64,000 nt of DNA from assembly GCF_051900425.1 (NCBI RefSeq), contig NZ_JBHZGK010000008.1:62001-126000 (forward strand). Reading direction: 5' to 3'. This document shows, in pieces, positions 8,601 to 17,456 of this stretch. Numbering within the stretch: position 1 is the first letter of the stretch; every line of letters starts with the position of its first letter. The DNA is from Frateuria_A sp051900425 (lineage in GTDB: Bacteria; Pseudomonadota; Gammaproteobacteria; Xanthomonadales; Rhodanobacteraceae). The notes beneath the pieces were generated by a model, which was not told the origin of the DNA, made no database searches, and saw only the letters and a list, made by a program, of their open reading frames with translations. The position numbers and the translations under genes were made by a program.

Positions 8601-11600
8601 GATGGCGTGACCACTGATGCCGGCGGCGACCTTCAACAGGCCGCCACTGCCGATATCCACGCCGCCGGCGCCGCCCGCCACCGCACCGTTGACGGTCAGG
8701 CCGCCCGCGGTGCGCAGCAGGAAGCCGTCGGCGCTGAAGCTGCCGAGCGCGGCGATTGCGTTGGCCGAGCCGAGCGTAACGTTGCCCAGTGCATTGCCGG
8801 TCAGCGTAGCGGCAGTGAGCACGCCGGCGGTCTGCGTGATGTCGCCGCCGGTGCTGACCAGGGTCAACGTGCCGGTCGCGTTCACGTCGTGCGCCAGCGT
8901 CAGACCGTCGCGACCGCTGAGCGAGACGTCGGCGCCGCTGAGCGTGCCCTGGGTAGCCAGCGTGCCGCCATTGGCGGCGAGCACGAGATTGCCCGTGCCG
9001 GTGTCGATTCCCGACACCGGCAGGATCAGCGACCCGCCCGCGACCAGGCTGACGTCGGTGTTGGCCGCGGCAGCCAGCGTGCCGATGGTCAGGTCGTTGG
9101 CGTCGCGCACGGACAGGCCGGCGCCGGCAAGACCCACGCTGCCCTGGAAATCGTTGCCGGCATTCGCGAGCGTGATCGAGCCCGTGGCCGCGTCGAGCGC
9201 GCTGGTACCGGTCACCGTCAGCGCACCCGACTGGCTGATCGCGCCACCGTTGCTGGCCGCCGAGAGATTGCCGGCGACGGTCCCACTGCCCAGGTTGAGC
9301 GCGCCGGTGCTGGTCACGCCAAGGACGCCCGTGTCCAGTGTGCCCAGGGTCAGCGCGTTGGCATCGACCAGCTGGGTGGCGCCGCCGGCGAGGCTGACCG
9401 CGCCGGTGAAATCGTTGGCAGCGTTGGCCAGCGTGATGGCACCGCTGCCCGCGTCGATGCTGCTGGCGCCGCTCACCGCGAGCGCACCATCCTGGGTGAT
9501 CGCACCGCCGTTGCTGCTGGCGACGAGGTTGCCGTTGATGTTGCCGGCGCCCAGGTCGAGCGCGCCCGTGCTGGTCGCGGCCAGCGACGCGGTGGCGAGG
9601 GTGCCGAGCGACAGCGCGTTCCGGTCGGTGATCCTGACCGCGCCACCGGTCAGGTTCACCGTGCCGGCGAAGTTGTTGTTGCCGTCCGCCAGGGTGATCG
9701 CGCCGCTGCCGGCGTTGAGCGTGCTGGCGCCGGTCACGGTCAGCCCGCCGCTGGCCTGGCCGATCGCGCCGCCGTTGCTGGTTGCCAGCAGCGTGCCGGC
9801 CACGGTGCCCTTGCCGAGGCCGAGGTTGCCCGTGCTGGTGGCGGTGAGGTCGCCGGTCGCGAGCGTGCCCAGGGTCAGTGCGTTGGCGTCGACGATCCGG
9901 GTGGCGCCGCCGGTCAGGCTGACCGCACCCTGGAAATCGTTGCCGGCGCTGGTGAGCGTGATGGTGCCGGTGCCCGCGTCGACGGTGGTAGTGCCGGCGG
10001 CGGAGAGCACGCCCGCGGTCTGGCTGACCGCCGCGTTGGTGCTGCCCAGGTAGAGGGTGCCGCTCGCCGTGACATTGCCGTTGAGCGTCAGGCCCGCGCC
10101 GCCGGCCAGCGATACGTCGTGGCCGCGCAGGTCGGCGCTGGTAGCGAGGCCATCGCCCGCGCTCAGCGTGAGGTCACCGGTGCCGGTGTCGATCGCACCG
10201 AACGAGGCCAGGTCCAGTGCGCCGCCGGCAACCAGGCTGAGCGAGCCGTTGGTGGCGACGCTCATGCCAACGATGTGCAGGTCGCCCAGGGTACTCAGCG
10301 AGACGGACGCGCCCTGTGCATCCACCGTGCCGGTGAAGTCGTTGCCGGCGTTGCCCAGCACCAGCGCGCCACTGCCGGCGGTCAGGGTCACTGCCCCGCC
10401 GCCGGCCGCCTGGGTGATGCCACCCACCTGGCCGATGCCGTTGCCCGCCAGCGACAGCGTGCCGGTGCCGACGGTCGAGCTGCCCAGCAGCAGCGCGTGG
10501 GTGCCGTTGTCCACGGCGACGTTGTTGGCGCCGCTGTTGGACAGGCTGACCGCGCCGACGAAATGGTTGCCCGGGCCGGCGAGCGAAATGCCGGCGTTAC
10601 CCGCGTTGATGGCGCTGGTGCCGTTGACGGTCAGGCCGCCCGACTGGCTGATCGCGCCATCGTTGCTGGTCGCGGCAAGGTTGCCGGCGACGGTGCCGCT
10701 GCCGAGGTTCAGCGCGCCGTGGCTGATCGCGGTCAGGTTCGCGGTCGACAGCGTGCCCAGCGACAGGGCATTGGCATCGGTGATGCGCGTGGCGCCGCCG
10801 GCGAGGTTCACCGTGCCGCCGAAATCGTTGGCCGCATCGTTGAGGGTGATCGCGCCGCTGCCGGCGTTGACCGTGGCGTTGCCGCTGATCGCGAGCCCGC
10901 CGGCGGCCTGGCTGATCGCGCCGCCGTTGCTGGTGGCGACCAGGTTGCCGGAGAGGCTGCCGGTACCGAGATCGAGGTTGCCATGGCTGGTGGCGGTCAG
11001 GTTGCCGGCGGCCAGCGTACCCAGCACCAGCGCGTTGCGGTCCACGATCTGCGTGGTGCCGCCGGCCAGGCTGACCGCACCGCCGAAGTCGTTGTTGGCC
11101 TGGGTGAGCGTGATCACGCCGGTGCCGGCGTCGAAGCTCGACGTGCCGGTGACGGCCAGCGCACCACCCTGGCTGATGTCGCCCACGCTGGTGGCGTCGA
11201 GGTTGCCGCCGACGCTGCCGCCGGCAAAGCTCAGCGCGCCCGCACTCACTACCGTCAGGTTGCCGGTGTCCAGGGTGCCCAGCGCCAGGCTGCCGCTGTT
11301 GGTGATCCGCGTATCGCCACCGGCCAGACTCACCGCGCCGGCGAAACTGTTGGCGCTGTTGTCGAGCGTGATGGTGCCGCCGCCGGCGTCGATGCCGCTG
11401 GTGCCGCTGATGGTGAGGGCGCCGGCCTGGCTGATGGCGCCGCCATGGCTGGTGGCCGAGAGGTTGCCGCCGATCGTGCCCTGGCCGAGGTCGAGCGCGC
11501 CGGTACTGGTGGCGGACAGCGCGCCGGTGGCGAGGGTGCCCAGGGTCAGCGCGTTGCTGTCGGTGATGGCGACAGCGCCGCCGGTGAGGTTCACCGCGCC

Positions 11601-14600
11601 GGCAAAATCGTTGCCGGTGTCGGTGAGCGTGATCGCGTTGGCGCCGGCGTCGAGGTTGCTGGTGCCGGTGACCGCAAGGCCGCCGCTGGCCTGGTCGATC
11701 GCTCCACCGCTGGTGGCGACGAGGTTGCCGCCGACCGTGCCGGTGCCAAGGGTCAGGCTGCCCACGCTGTTCGTGGTCAGGTCGCCGGTGGCGAGCGTCC
11801 CCAGCACCAAGGCGTTGGCGTCAGTGATCTGCACGCTGCCGCCGTTCAGGCTCACGGCATCCTGGAAGTCGTTGGCGGCACCGGTCAGCGTGATGTCGCC
11901 GGCGGCGGTGATCGCGCTGATGCCGCCGGCGGTGAGGGTGCCGGCGGTCTGGGTGATCACGCCGCTGCTGCTGTCCAGGCCGAGCGTGCCGCTTGCGGTG
12001 ACGTCGTAGGCGAGGTTCAGGCCATCGCGGCTGGCCAGCGACACGTTCGCGCCGCTCAGGTTGCCGTTGATGCCGAGGCTGCCGCCGCTGGCGGCCAGGG
12101 TCAGGTTACCCAGGCCGGTATCGATCGCCGCCGTGGGCAAAAACAGCGAGCCGCCCGCGATCAGGCTCACCGATGCGTCCGTACCGCTGGTCAGCGCGGC
12201 CACGGTGAGGTCGCCCGACGACTGCAGCGAGACGTCGCCACCGGTAGCGCTCACCGCGCCGGTGAAGACGTTGGCTGCGTCGGCCAGCGTGATCGCCGCG
12301 CTGCCAGCGTCGAGGGTGCTGGCACCGCCGATCGCGAGCGCGCCGTCCTGGGTGATCGCGCCGCCGTTGCTGGTGGCCACGAGCGCGCCACCCACCGTGC
12401 CCTGGCCCAGGTCGAGCGCGCCGGTGCTGGTAGCCGTCAGGCTGCCGGTGGCAAGCGTGCCGAGCGACAGCGCGCCACCGCTGGTGATCTGCGTGGCGCC
12501 GCCGGTCAGGCTGACCGCCCCGCCAAAGGCATTGCCCGTATCGGTCAGCGTGACGGTGCCGCCGCCGCTGGAAGTGAAGCTGGAGGTGCCGGTCACGTCG
12601 AACGCGCCGGTCTGGCTCAGGTTGCCCGCGCTCGTGGCATCGAGGCTGCCCGTGACGGTGCCGCCGGCGAACGTCAGCACGTCGCCGCTGTCGACGGTGA
12701 GGTTGCCGGTGGCAAGCGTGCCCAGCGACAGGGCACCGCTGCTGGTGATCTGCGTGGCGCCGCCGGTGAGCGTCACCAGGCCGGTGAAATCGTTCGCCGC
12801 GTCGCCAAGCGTGATGGCGCCGGTGCCTGCATGGATCGTGCTGGTGCCGGTTACCGCCAACCCACCGCTGGCCTGGGTGATCGCGCCGTTGTTGCTGGTT
12901 GCGGTGAGGTTGCCGCCGACCGTGCCGGTTCCCAGGTTCAGCGCGCCGGTGCTGGTGGCGAGCAGGTCGTCCGTGCTCACCTGGTCCAGCGTCAGGGCGT
13001 TCTTGTCGTTGATCTGCGCAGCGCCGCCGCTGAGGCTGACCGCGTCCTGGAAGTCGTTGTTGGCCTGGGTCAGCGTGATCACGCCGGTACCCGCGCTGAA
13101 GTTCGACGTGCCGGTGACCGTGAGCGCGCCGGTCTGGCCGATGTCGCCATTGCTGGTCGCGGTGAGGTTGCCGCTGACGGTGCCGCCGCCGAAGCCCAGC
13201 GTGCCGCTGGTGGTCGCGGTCAGGCTGCCGGTGGCCACCGTCCCCAGCACCAGGTTGGTGCTGTCGGTGATCTGGGTGGTGCCGCCGTAGAGGTTGGCCG
13301 TGCCGATCGCGTTGGCGCTGTTGGTCAGCGTGATGCCGCTGGTGGCGCGCGCGGTCACCGTGGTGGCCACGATGCTGCCGTTGCTGCCCTCCTTGATCGA
13401 GGCGACCTTGCTGGTGGCGCTACCGATGTTGAGCGTGGCGGCGTTGACCACCGCGGTGTTGGTGCTGTTGCCGATCTTCACCGCGCCCGAGGCCAGGATG
13501 TCGACCAGCCCGCCATGGGTATCGATCGTCGCGGCGCCGGTATCGCCGATGCTCACCACGCAGGAGGTGGTGCACGAGCCCTTGGTGTAGGTGCTGGCGC
13601 CGGCGGTGCCGGCGTAGTTGGCCCACAGATGCACGTCCAGCGACTGCCCGGCCGCCGCGGTGATGTCGTCGTTGACGAAGATGCTGCCGAAGGCCTGCAG
13701 GTAGAGCTGACCCGCCCCGCTCGCGGTAATCGGGGCATTCACCGTGATGTCCCCGTTCTGCGACCCGCCGGCGGTGTTGGTGAACACGTAGACGCTGGTA
13801 CCGCCGGTCAGGGCGGCGCCGATCTCCCCGGCATTGACCACCGAGGGGTTGCCGCTGGGGGTGTAGACGGGGCCGCCGGACACCTTGCTGTCCGTGCCGC
13901 TGCTGATGGTGATGTTGTAGGGATCGAGCAGCCAGCTGCCCATGTTGCCGTGCGCGGCCGAAGCGTCGACGTGGCCCTGTGCGTTCAGTCCCTCGTGCGA
14001 CGAGGTCTCCACGCGGCCGCCGTCACCACCGTTGGCGCCGCCGCGCGCGCTGATGCTGCCGTAGAAGTTGTTGACCTGGTTGCCCCAGACCACCACCGAG
14101 CCGCCATCGCCGTTGCGCGTGGCGTCGGCCTTGAGCGTGGCATCGCCGTCCACGTAGACGGCATTGGCCGTCTGCAGCCCTTCGCCGCCCTGCCAGCCGC
14201 CACCGACACGGATGGCGCCGCCACCGTAAGTACCGGAGGCGTCGATGCTGCCCCCGGTCACGCCCACGTTGCGGTCGGACAGCAGCTGTACGTTGCCGCC
14301 GTGCGCACCCGTCGCATCGATGCTGCCGCTGTTGACGGTGTCGCCGCCGCGTGCGACCAGGCGCACCACGCCACCGTCGTGGCTGATCGCGCCGGCATCG
14401 ATGACGCCCGAGTTGTTGACCAGGCTGGTGAAGAGGTCGCGCGCGGCCGAAGCCTCCATCACGACCGTGCCGCCGTCGGCCTGCAGCGTGCCGGCGTTGC
14501 TGACCGCAGCTTTGGCATCCAGGCGCTGCTTGAGTTCGCCGGTGATCTGGACGTTGATCAGCCCGTTGCCGTCGAAGTCCAGCACGGCGTGTTCGGCGCC

Positions 14601-15236
14601 GTCGAGGTTGATCCGGCCGTAGTTGGCCAGGATCACGCCATCGTTGGCTACGCTGCCGCCAATCAGGCTGATCGAACCACCGCTGGCCGCCGCGATCGTG
14701 CCGTGGTTGACGATGCCCGCGCCGCCGCCGACCGCGTTGAGGTTGAAGTGGTTCGAGAGGAAGTCGGTCGGCGTGAGGTCCAGCGTGCTGGCGACCAGCC
14801 CACCGACGTTCACCTGCGCGGTGCTGCCGAAGATGATGCCGTGGATGTTGATCAGGAACACCTGCCCGTTGGAGCTGATCTGGCCGAAGATCTGGCTCGG
14901 GTTCTGGTCGAGGATGCGGTTGAGCGCGACCGCCGAGCTGCCCGGCTGATTGAAGCGCACCAGGGCGTCCTGTCCCAGGTTGAAGCTCTGCCAGTTCAGA
15001 ACCAGCTTGTCGCTGGTCTGGTTGATCACCACGTTGGCGCCATCCTGCAGGATGCTGCCGCTGCCGCCGACGATGGTGCCGCCGGTCGGCGTGGTGGTTC
15101 GTCCCACGCCACCGCCGGCCTGGGCCGGTGCGCTGGCGAGCGCACCGCACAGCAGCAGCGACAGGCTCAGCGGCAGTGCCTTGCGGCGCAGGCTGGCGAG
15201 GGAGTCCTTGCGGGAGGTCGCGCGGGTGGTGTGCAT
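5673..15236 (-). CDS. TpsA exoprotein, filamentous-haemagglutinin-like adhesin (3187 residues)
   Basis: This is the secreted partner of a two-partner (type Vb) secretion system. It has an N-terminal signal peptide (LPLSLSLLLCGALASAPAQA, ending near residue 40). A TPS secretion domain follows at about residues 45-300, with NQTSDKLVLNWQSFNLG and NGQVFLINIHGIIFG (123-137); the latter matches the NGQVFLINPNGI signature of the family. Most of the remainder is Ser/Thr/Gly/Asn-rich beta-helix made of long repeats of three types. The C-terminus ends ACDPEVEECDE, giving a cysteine pair at 3178 and 3185. It lies 12 bases after tpsB and overlaps the next gene by eight bases. It is likely a surface adhesin or contact factor; no C-terminal toxin domain, as in CdiA, is present. 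Confidence 0.9.
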   Translation of the reverse strand: MHTTRATSRKDSLASLRRKALPLSLSLLLCGALASAPAQAGGGVGRTTTPTGGTIVGGSGSILQDGANVVINQTSDKLVLNWQSFNLGQDALVRFNQPGSSAVALNRILDQNPSQIFGQISSNGQVFLINIHGIIFGSTAQVNVGGLVASTLDLTPTDFLSNHFNLNAVGGGAGIVNHGTIAAASGGSISLIGGSVANDGVILANYGRINLDGAEHAVLDFDGNGLINVQITGELKQRLDAKAAVSNAGTLQADGGTVVMEASAARDLFTSLVNNSGVIDAGAISHDGGVVRLVARGGDTVNSGSIDATGAHGGNVQLLSDRNVGVTGGSIDASGTYGGGAIRVGGGWQGGEGLQTANAVYVDGDATLKADATRNGDGGSVVVWGNQVNNFYGSISARGGANGGDGGRVETSSHEGLNAQGHVDASAAHGNMGSWLLDPYNITISSGTDSKVSGGPVYTPSGNPSVVNAGEIGAALTGGTSVYVFTNTAGGSQNGDITVNAPITASGAGQLYLQAFGSIFVNDDITAAAGQSLDVHLWANYAGTAGASTYTKGSCTTSCVVSIGDTGAATIDTHGGLVDILASGAVKIGNSTNTAVVNAATLNIGSATSKVASIKEGSNGSIVATTVTARATSGITLTNSANAIGTANLYGGTTQITDSTNLVLGTVATGSLTATTSGTLGFGGGTVSGNLTATSNGDIGQTGALTVTGTSNFSAGTGVITLTQANNDFQDAVSLSGGAAQINDKNALTLDQVSTDDLLATSTGALNLGTGTVGGNLTATSNNGAITQASGGLAVTGTSTIHAGTGAITLGDAANDFTGLVTLTGGATQITSSGALSLGTLATGNLTVDSGDVLTFAGGTVTGSLDATSAGNLSQTGAFDVTGTSSFTSSGGGTVTLTDTGNAFGGAVSLTGGATQITSGGALSLGTLATGSLTATSTGALDLGQGTVGGALVATSNGGAITQDGALAIGGASTLDAGSAAITLADAANVFTGAVSATGGDVSLQSSGDLTVAALTSGTDASVSLIAGGSLFLPTAAIDTGLGNLTLAASGGSLGINGNLSGANVSLASRDGLNLAYDVTASGTLGLDSSSGVITQTAGTLTAGGISAITAAGDITLTGAANDFQDAVSLNGGSVQITDANALVLGTLATGDLTTNSVGSLTLGTGTVGGNLVATSGGAIDQASGGLAVTGTSNLDAGANAITLTDTGNDFAGAVNLTGGAVAITDSNALTLGTLATGALSATSTGALDLGQGTIGGNLSATSHGGAISQAGALTISGTSGIDAGGGTITLDNSANSFAGAVSLAGGDTRITNSGSLALGTLDTGNLTVVSAGALSFAGGSVGGNLDATSVGDISQGGALAVTGTSSFDAGTGVITLTQANNDFGGAVSLAGGTTQIVDRNALVLGTLAAGNLTATSHGNLDLGTGSLSGNLVATSNGGAISQAAGGLAISGNATVNAGSGAITLNDAANDFGGTVNLAGGATRITDANALSLGTLSTANLTAISHGALNLGSGTVAGNLAATSNDGAISQSGGLTVNGTSAINAGNAGISLAGPGNHFVGAVSLSNSGANNVAVDNGTHALLLGSSTVGTGTLSLAGNGIGQVGGITQAAGGGAVTLTAGSGALVLGNAGNDFTGTVDAQGASVSLSTLGDLHIVGMSVATNGSLSLVAGGALDLASFGAIDTGTGDLTLSAGDGLATSADLRGHDVSLAGGAGLTLNGNVTASGTLYLGSTNAAVSQTAGVLSAAGTTTVDAGTGTITLTSAGNDFQGAVSLTGGATRIVDANALTLGTLATGDLTATSTGNLGLGKGTVAGTLLATSNGGAIGQASGGLTVTGASTLNAGSGAITLADGNNNFAGTVNLTGGAVRITDRNALSLGTLATASLAATSTGALDLGAGNINGNLVASSNGGAITQDGALAVSGASSIDAGSGAITLANAANDFTGAVSLAGGATQLVDANALTLGTLDTGVLGVTSTGALNLGSGTVAGNLSAASNGGAISQSGALTVTGTSALDAATGSITLANAGNDFQGSVGLAGAGLSVRDANDLTIGTLAAAANTDVSLVAGGSLILPVSGIDTGTGNLVLAANGGTLATQGTLSGADVSLSGRDGLTLAHDVNATGTLTLVSTGGDITQTAGVLTAATLTGNALGNVTLGSANAIAALGSFSADGFLLRTAGGLTVNGAVAGGAGGVDIGSGGLLKVAAGISGHAIALQGAGISQTAGSINAGTGQVELTSSAGITQTGGSITAGTLTGSATADASLAGANHLVSLGSFDAANLSLTNAQDLVLAGPVTTSGATALTIGGDLAINGTLHAATVSLDVDGAVSEGASGNLVTGTLSGQAGGNVTLTRGNHVGTLGNFAAASFALTNAQALTVNGSLGVGTGSIALTTTAGALNMNSALSGGSIALDSAANLVLGKAINATTLSLKSAGSISQTATGLITAGTLSGQSAGATTLNQANAISTLGNFSADGFGLTSTRALTAAGTVDGGASTALAAGGNLRIDGTVKGDATYLSAGGTITEGASGNIVADALTGKASGTATLGGANHIGTLGNFQAAGFSLHDAQNLRVSGTVDGGASTTLDTAGNLAISGTVKGTSTRLNVTGALSESGSGRIVADALAGHVTGSAILTGNNAVASLGNLDAAGLSFTNAQALTIAGTVDGGASTTLTTKAGGLTVNGTLAGTSTSLDIAGGIEQSSQGRITAGTLTGQAGGDVALDGDNRIDTLGSFSAYDFALSNGKALGVNGPLTASGGGIALATTAGKLSVNTALNGDTIALDSAGDLALAQAVHGGAVTLVSGGKISQTADGIITADRLSGHSAGSTTLDQANAIGALDGFSASGLTVTTKRALTVTGTVDGGGSTTLTTGGSLAINGSLTGDTTTLAVSGNISEGSAGSITTHMLTGHATGAVALTGANRLDTLGQFTAAGFALSNGPSLTVTGPLDGGASVSLTTTRGDLLINGQVSGKATTLVSSGAITEGQGGSIVADTLSGRAGGYTQLGTANSPLANYIGTLGGFSSTASFSLTNAQTLTLASVDGSAYTVDAGTSSLYLGVTGGDLLQVGKTWLYDGEGTFASTGRIGTSDAPIYVTGTGPQAVALVGIPPAYFYAVNASGNLLPLTGGDSVNVPTSLFTSRAQNANNHTDVYIDPSVISADYRSYGIVPSGILLPADQQACDPEVEECDE
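6150..8800 (-). repeat. Type-C repeat array in the C-terminal third of tpsA
   Basis: A distinct unit of about 87 residues (GTLxGxAxGxxTLxxAN, xxTLGxFxAxGFxLTNAQALTVxGxVDGGAST, LxINGxxxGxxTxL, ISEGASGxIVADxL) recurs from the middle of the protein almost to the C-terminus. It is unrelated in phase to the type-A units. Borders are approximate. Confidence 0.75.
8850..12200 (-). repeat. Type-B units (three copies) interrupting the tpsA array
   Basis: Three copies of an approximately 85-residue unit (VSLxAGGSL, IDTGxGNLxLAA, GxLSGAxVSL, GLxLxxDVxATGTL, ITQTAGxLTA) lie near 11930-12200, 10000-10260 and 8850-9060. They divide the type-A array into blocks. This suggests that whole blocks (several A units plus one B unit) were duplicated, then diverged. 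Confidence 0.65.
9080..13290 (-). repeat. Type-A repeat array inside tpsA (about 66-residue units)
   Basis: In the reading frame of the exoprotein a unit of roughly 66 codons recurs many times. Each contains a GTLATG-like step, GxLDLGxGTVGGNL, ATSNGGAIxQ, an xGTSxxDAGxGxITL segment and AANDFxGAVSLxGGAxQI. Units differ by scattered substitutions, and array borders are approximate. The array is split by three copies of a different unit (type B). Such repeats build a beta-solenoid stalk and are prone to recombination. Confidence 0.8.
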
Positions 15237-15248
15237 GGGATGGGTCCG

Positions 15249-17258
15249 TCAGAAGGTGAAGCCGAAGCGCGAATAGACGTGGTAGCCGCGCTTGTCCGAA
15301 GCGTCGCGGCTGCCGGTCGGCACCGAGGCGTCGAGGCGGAATTCGAAATGGTGGAAGCGCGGAATGCGGAAGATCAGGCCCGCGCCGACACCCTCGAGCG
15401 TCTCGATCGGGTTGTTGCCGTCGCGATGGTTCGAGGCGTAGCCGCGACCGAAGTCGTAGAACACCTCCACTTCCAGCAACTCGCGCCAGGGGCGGTCGTA
15501 GAAGGGCGAGACGCGATCGCCCAGGCCTGGCGCGTCGATGTGGTACTCCAGCGAGGTGTACCAGCCGCGGTCGGTGAGCGCGTCGGCAATGGGGTAGGCG
15601 CGGACGCTGTCGGGGCCACCGATCACGAACTGCTCCAGCGGTGGCAACGCATCGCGCGTGTACTGGCCGCCCAGCTTGAAGTACAGCCGCTGCGAACGGG
15701 TCAGGAACTGCAGGCGGGTGTAGGAGAGCCGCGCCAACAGGAAGTTGCTGTCGTGGTCGGGGCTGACCAGGTCCGGTTCCAGCGAGTCGTCGCGTACCGA
15801 TTTGCGCAGGCTGCCCTGCACCACGTCCAGGCCGCGCAGGCGCTGGTCGGTGCGCTGCAGGCCGAAGCCCAGCTCGGCCACGTCGAAGCGCTCGTCCGAG
15901 AGCTTCACGCCGAGCGCACCGAGCTGGGATTTCTCCCGGATGTAACGCAGCGAGCTCTGCATCGAGACGTCGTCGGTGTTGACGAACTTCCAGTCGGCGC
16001 CGGCGAAGGTCGAGGAGGTCGGGCCGCGCACCTTGAGATCGGCGAAGGCACCGCTGTTGATCTGCAGTTCGCTGCGGGTGGCGCCGATCACACCGCCCAG
16101 GCCCGGTACCACCACGGTGGGGGCGCGGTAGGACAGCGCGTAATAGACGTTGCTGTGCGGGTCCAGCGCGTAGTCGACGTTGGCGGTCAGCTGGTCACCG
16201 ATGCCGAGCGGGCTGTTCCAGGCGGCGCCGGCCTGCGCGCGGTAGCGGCCGGTCAGTTCGGTGCCGTAGTTGTTGCCGCCCACGGTGAAGGTGAACGGGC
16301 TCTTGGCCTCGTGCGCCACCATGACGAGGTCGGTCTGGCCGGTCTTGGCGCCGGGCTGGAAGGTGGAGGAAACCGTCACGCCTGGCAGGTCGCGCGCGTA
16401 CAGCAGCGCCGAGTCGATGTCCTGCTTGCGCAGCGGCTGCCCCTTGAGCTTCTCGGCCGGCGCGGCGATCACCCCCGGCCGGTAGCGCGAGGTGCCCTTG
16501 ACCACAACCTTGCCGATCGTGCCCTCGAGCACCCCCAGCCGCACGATGCCGTCGCTGCCCACGTCCTGCGCGGGCACGAAGGCGGTGGCCACGATGTAGC
16601 CGGCCTTGCGATAGCGGTCGGTGATGCGGTCGGCGACCTGCTGCAGCTGGCTGAAGTTGGCCTGGACCGGCTTGCCCGAACCGCCGGAAAGCGTGGCGAA
16701 CTGCTCGTCGGCCATCGCCTGCACGGTCGCCGGGGTGATGCCGTCCTCGGGATGGTCACCCACGCCCTGCACGCGGAAGCCATGCACGGCCAGGGTCTGT
16801 TCCTGCGCTTCGGCGGCCACGCGCTCGCGCAGCGGCGGTACCGCGGCGGCAGGTGCGGCGTCGGGCACCGGCGCCGCTGGCGTGGCGAGGGCCTGCGCCA
16901 CGGTCGCGGCAGGCGTCGCGCCGGCACCCAGGTGTACCGCCAGCACCTGCCCCGGCAGGTAGGCGTGGGCGTCGGGGTAGCCGGCCTCGTGCAGCCGGGT
17001 GGTGATCAGCACGGCCGCGGCCTGCAGCTGCCCCGCATCCAGCGAGGCAGCGCCCGCGGTAGCGAGCGCCTGCTGGTATTCGGCCTGGATCAGCGCTTGG
17101 ACCTGAGCGGCCTGCGGCCCCTCGGTCGGCACGCCGCTGACCAGGATGTCCTGCGCCGGCGCGCCGGACTCGGACGGTGCCGGTGGCGACGCCTGGGCCC
17201 AGGCGTCCCCGCCCGCCAGGGCCAGGGCCACCGCTGCTGCGAGGCAAGCAATCCGCAC
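15249..17258 (-). CDS. TpsB outer-membrane transporter (ShlB/FhaC/HecB family)
   Basis: This is the beta-barrel translocator that exports the neighbouring exoprotein. The GTG at 17258 is preferred (669 residues): AAGAGGGG lies just upstream and a signal peptide (IACLAAAVALALAGGDAWA) begins immediately; the longer frame to 17324 adds 22 unlikely residues. Two typical POTRA domains follow, one beginning VHGFRVQGV and one beginning KVVVKGTSRYRPG. A further POTRA-like segment precedes them (ILVSGV through AYLPGQVLAVHLGAG). The C-terminal 400 residues form the barrel, with FVIGGPDSVRAYP as the conserved L6 motif and a terminal aromatic (GFTF). It is the first gene of a tpsB-tpsA-third gene operon. 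Confidence 0.9.
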   Translation of the reverse strand: MRIACLAAAVALALAGGDAWAQASPPAPSESGAPAQDILVSGVPTEGPQAAQVQALIQAEYQQALATAGAASLDAGQLQAAAVLITTRLHEAGYPDAHAYLPGQVLAVHLGAGATPAATVAQALATPAAPVPDAAPAAAVPPLRERVAAEAQEQTLAVHGFRVQGVGDHPEDGITPATVQAMADEQFATLSGGSGKPVQANFSQLQQVADRITDRYRKAGYIVATAFVPAQDVGSDGIVRLGVLEGTIGKVVVKGTSRYRPGVIAAPAEKLKGQPLRKQDIDSALLYARDLPGVTVSSTFQPGAKTGQTDLVMVAHEAKSPFTFTVGGNNYGTELTGRYRAQAGAAWNSPLGIGDQLTANVDYALDPHSNVYYALSYRAPTVVVPGLGGVIGATRSELQINSGAFADLKVRGPTSSTFAGADWKFVNTDDVSMQSSLRYIREKSQLGALGVKLSDERFDVAELGFGLQRTDQRLRGLDVVQGSLRKSVRDDSLEPDLVSPDHDSNFLLARLSYTRLQFLTRSQRLYFKLGGQYTRDALPPLEQFVIGGPDSVRAYPIADALTDRGWYTSLEYHIDAPGLGDRVSPFYDRPWRELLEVEVFYDFGRGYASNHRDGNNPIETLEGVGAGLIFRIPRFHHFEFRLDASVPTGSRDASDKRGYHVYSRFGFTF

Positions 17259-17320
17259 GACATTCCCCTCTTGATGACCGGTTCCTTGGCGCGGCGCCGG
17301 TTGCCGGCATCGCATCAGCG

Positions 17321-17351
17321 CCAACGGCCGGGCTTGGGGCCCGGCCGTTGG
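17321..17351 (-). terminator. Strong hairpin in the tpsB leader
   Basis: A perfect 13-bp inverted repeat (CCAACGGCCGGGC with GCCCGGCCGTTGG) encloses a TTGGG loop, between the putative promoter and the tpsB start codon. It could stop read-through from the kinase operon or act as an attenuator or stabilising 5'-UTR hairpin. No T-run follows on the minus strand, so a canonical intrinsic terminator is unlikely. Confidence 0.5.
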
Positions 17352-17380
17352 TGGCCGCGCAAACGCGCGCCCTCACCCTG

Positions 17381-17456
17381 TAGTGCGAACTACGTCAACA
17401 AAAACGCCCATCAGCGGGCAGTTTCGTTCACGTTTTGCTCATCGGACGTTCACGTT
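17381..17456 (-). promoter_or_regulatory. TPS promoter region with two TGAACG direct repeats
   Basis: Read on the minus strand, two GTGAACG boxes (17447-17453 and 17425-17431) lie 22 bases apart, two helical turns, and a CGCACTA box (17381-17387) follows 37 bases after the second. The first box starts a few bases downstream of the preceding gene's stop. The same boxes, in helical phase and at nearly the same distance (38 bases), precede tssB. The arrangement suggests an activator site plus promoter core, but no standard -35/-10 pair is obvious. Confidence 0.45.
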
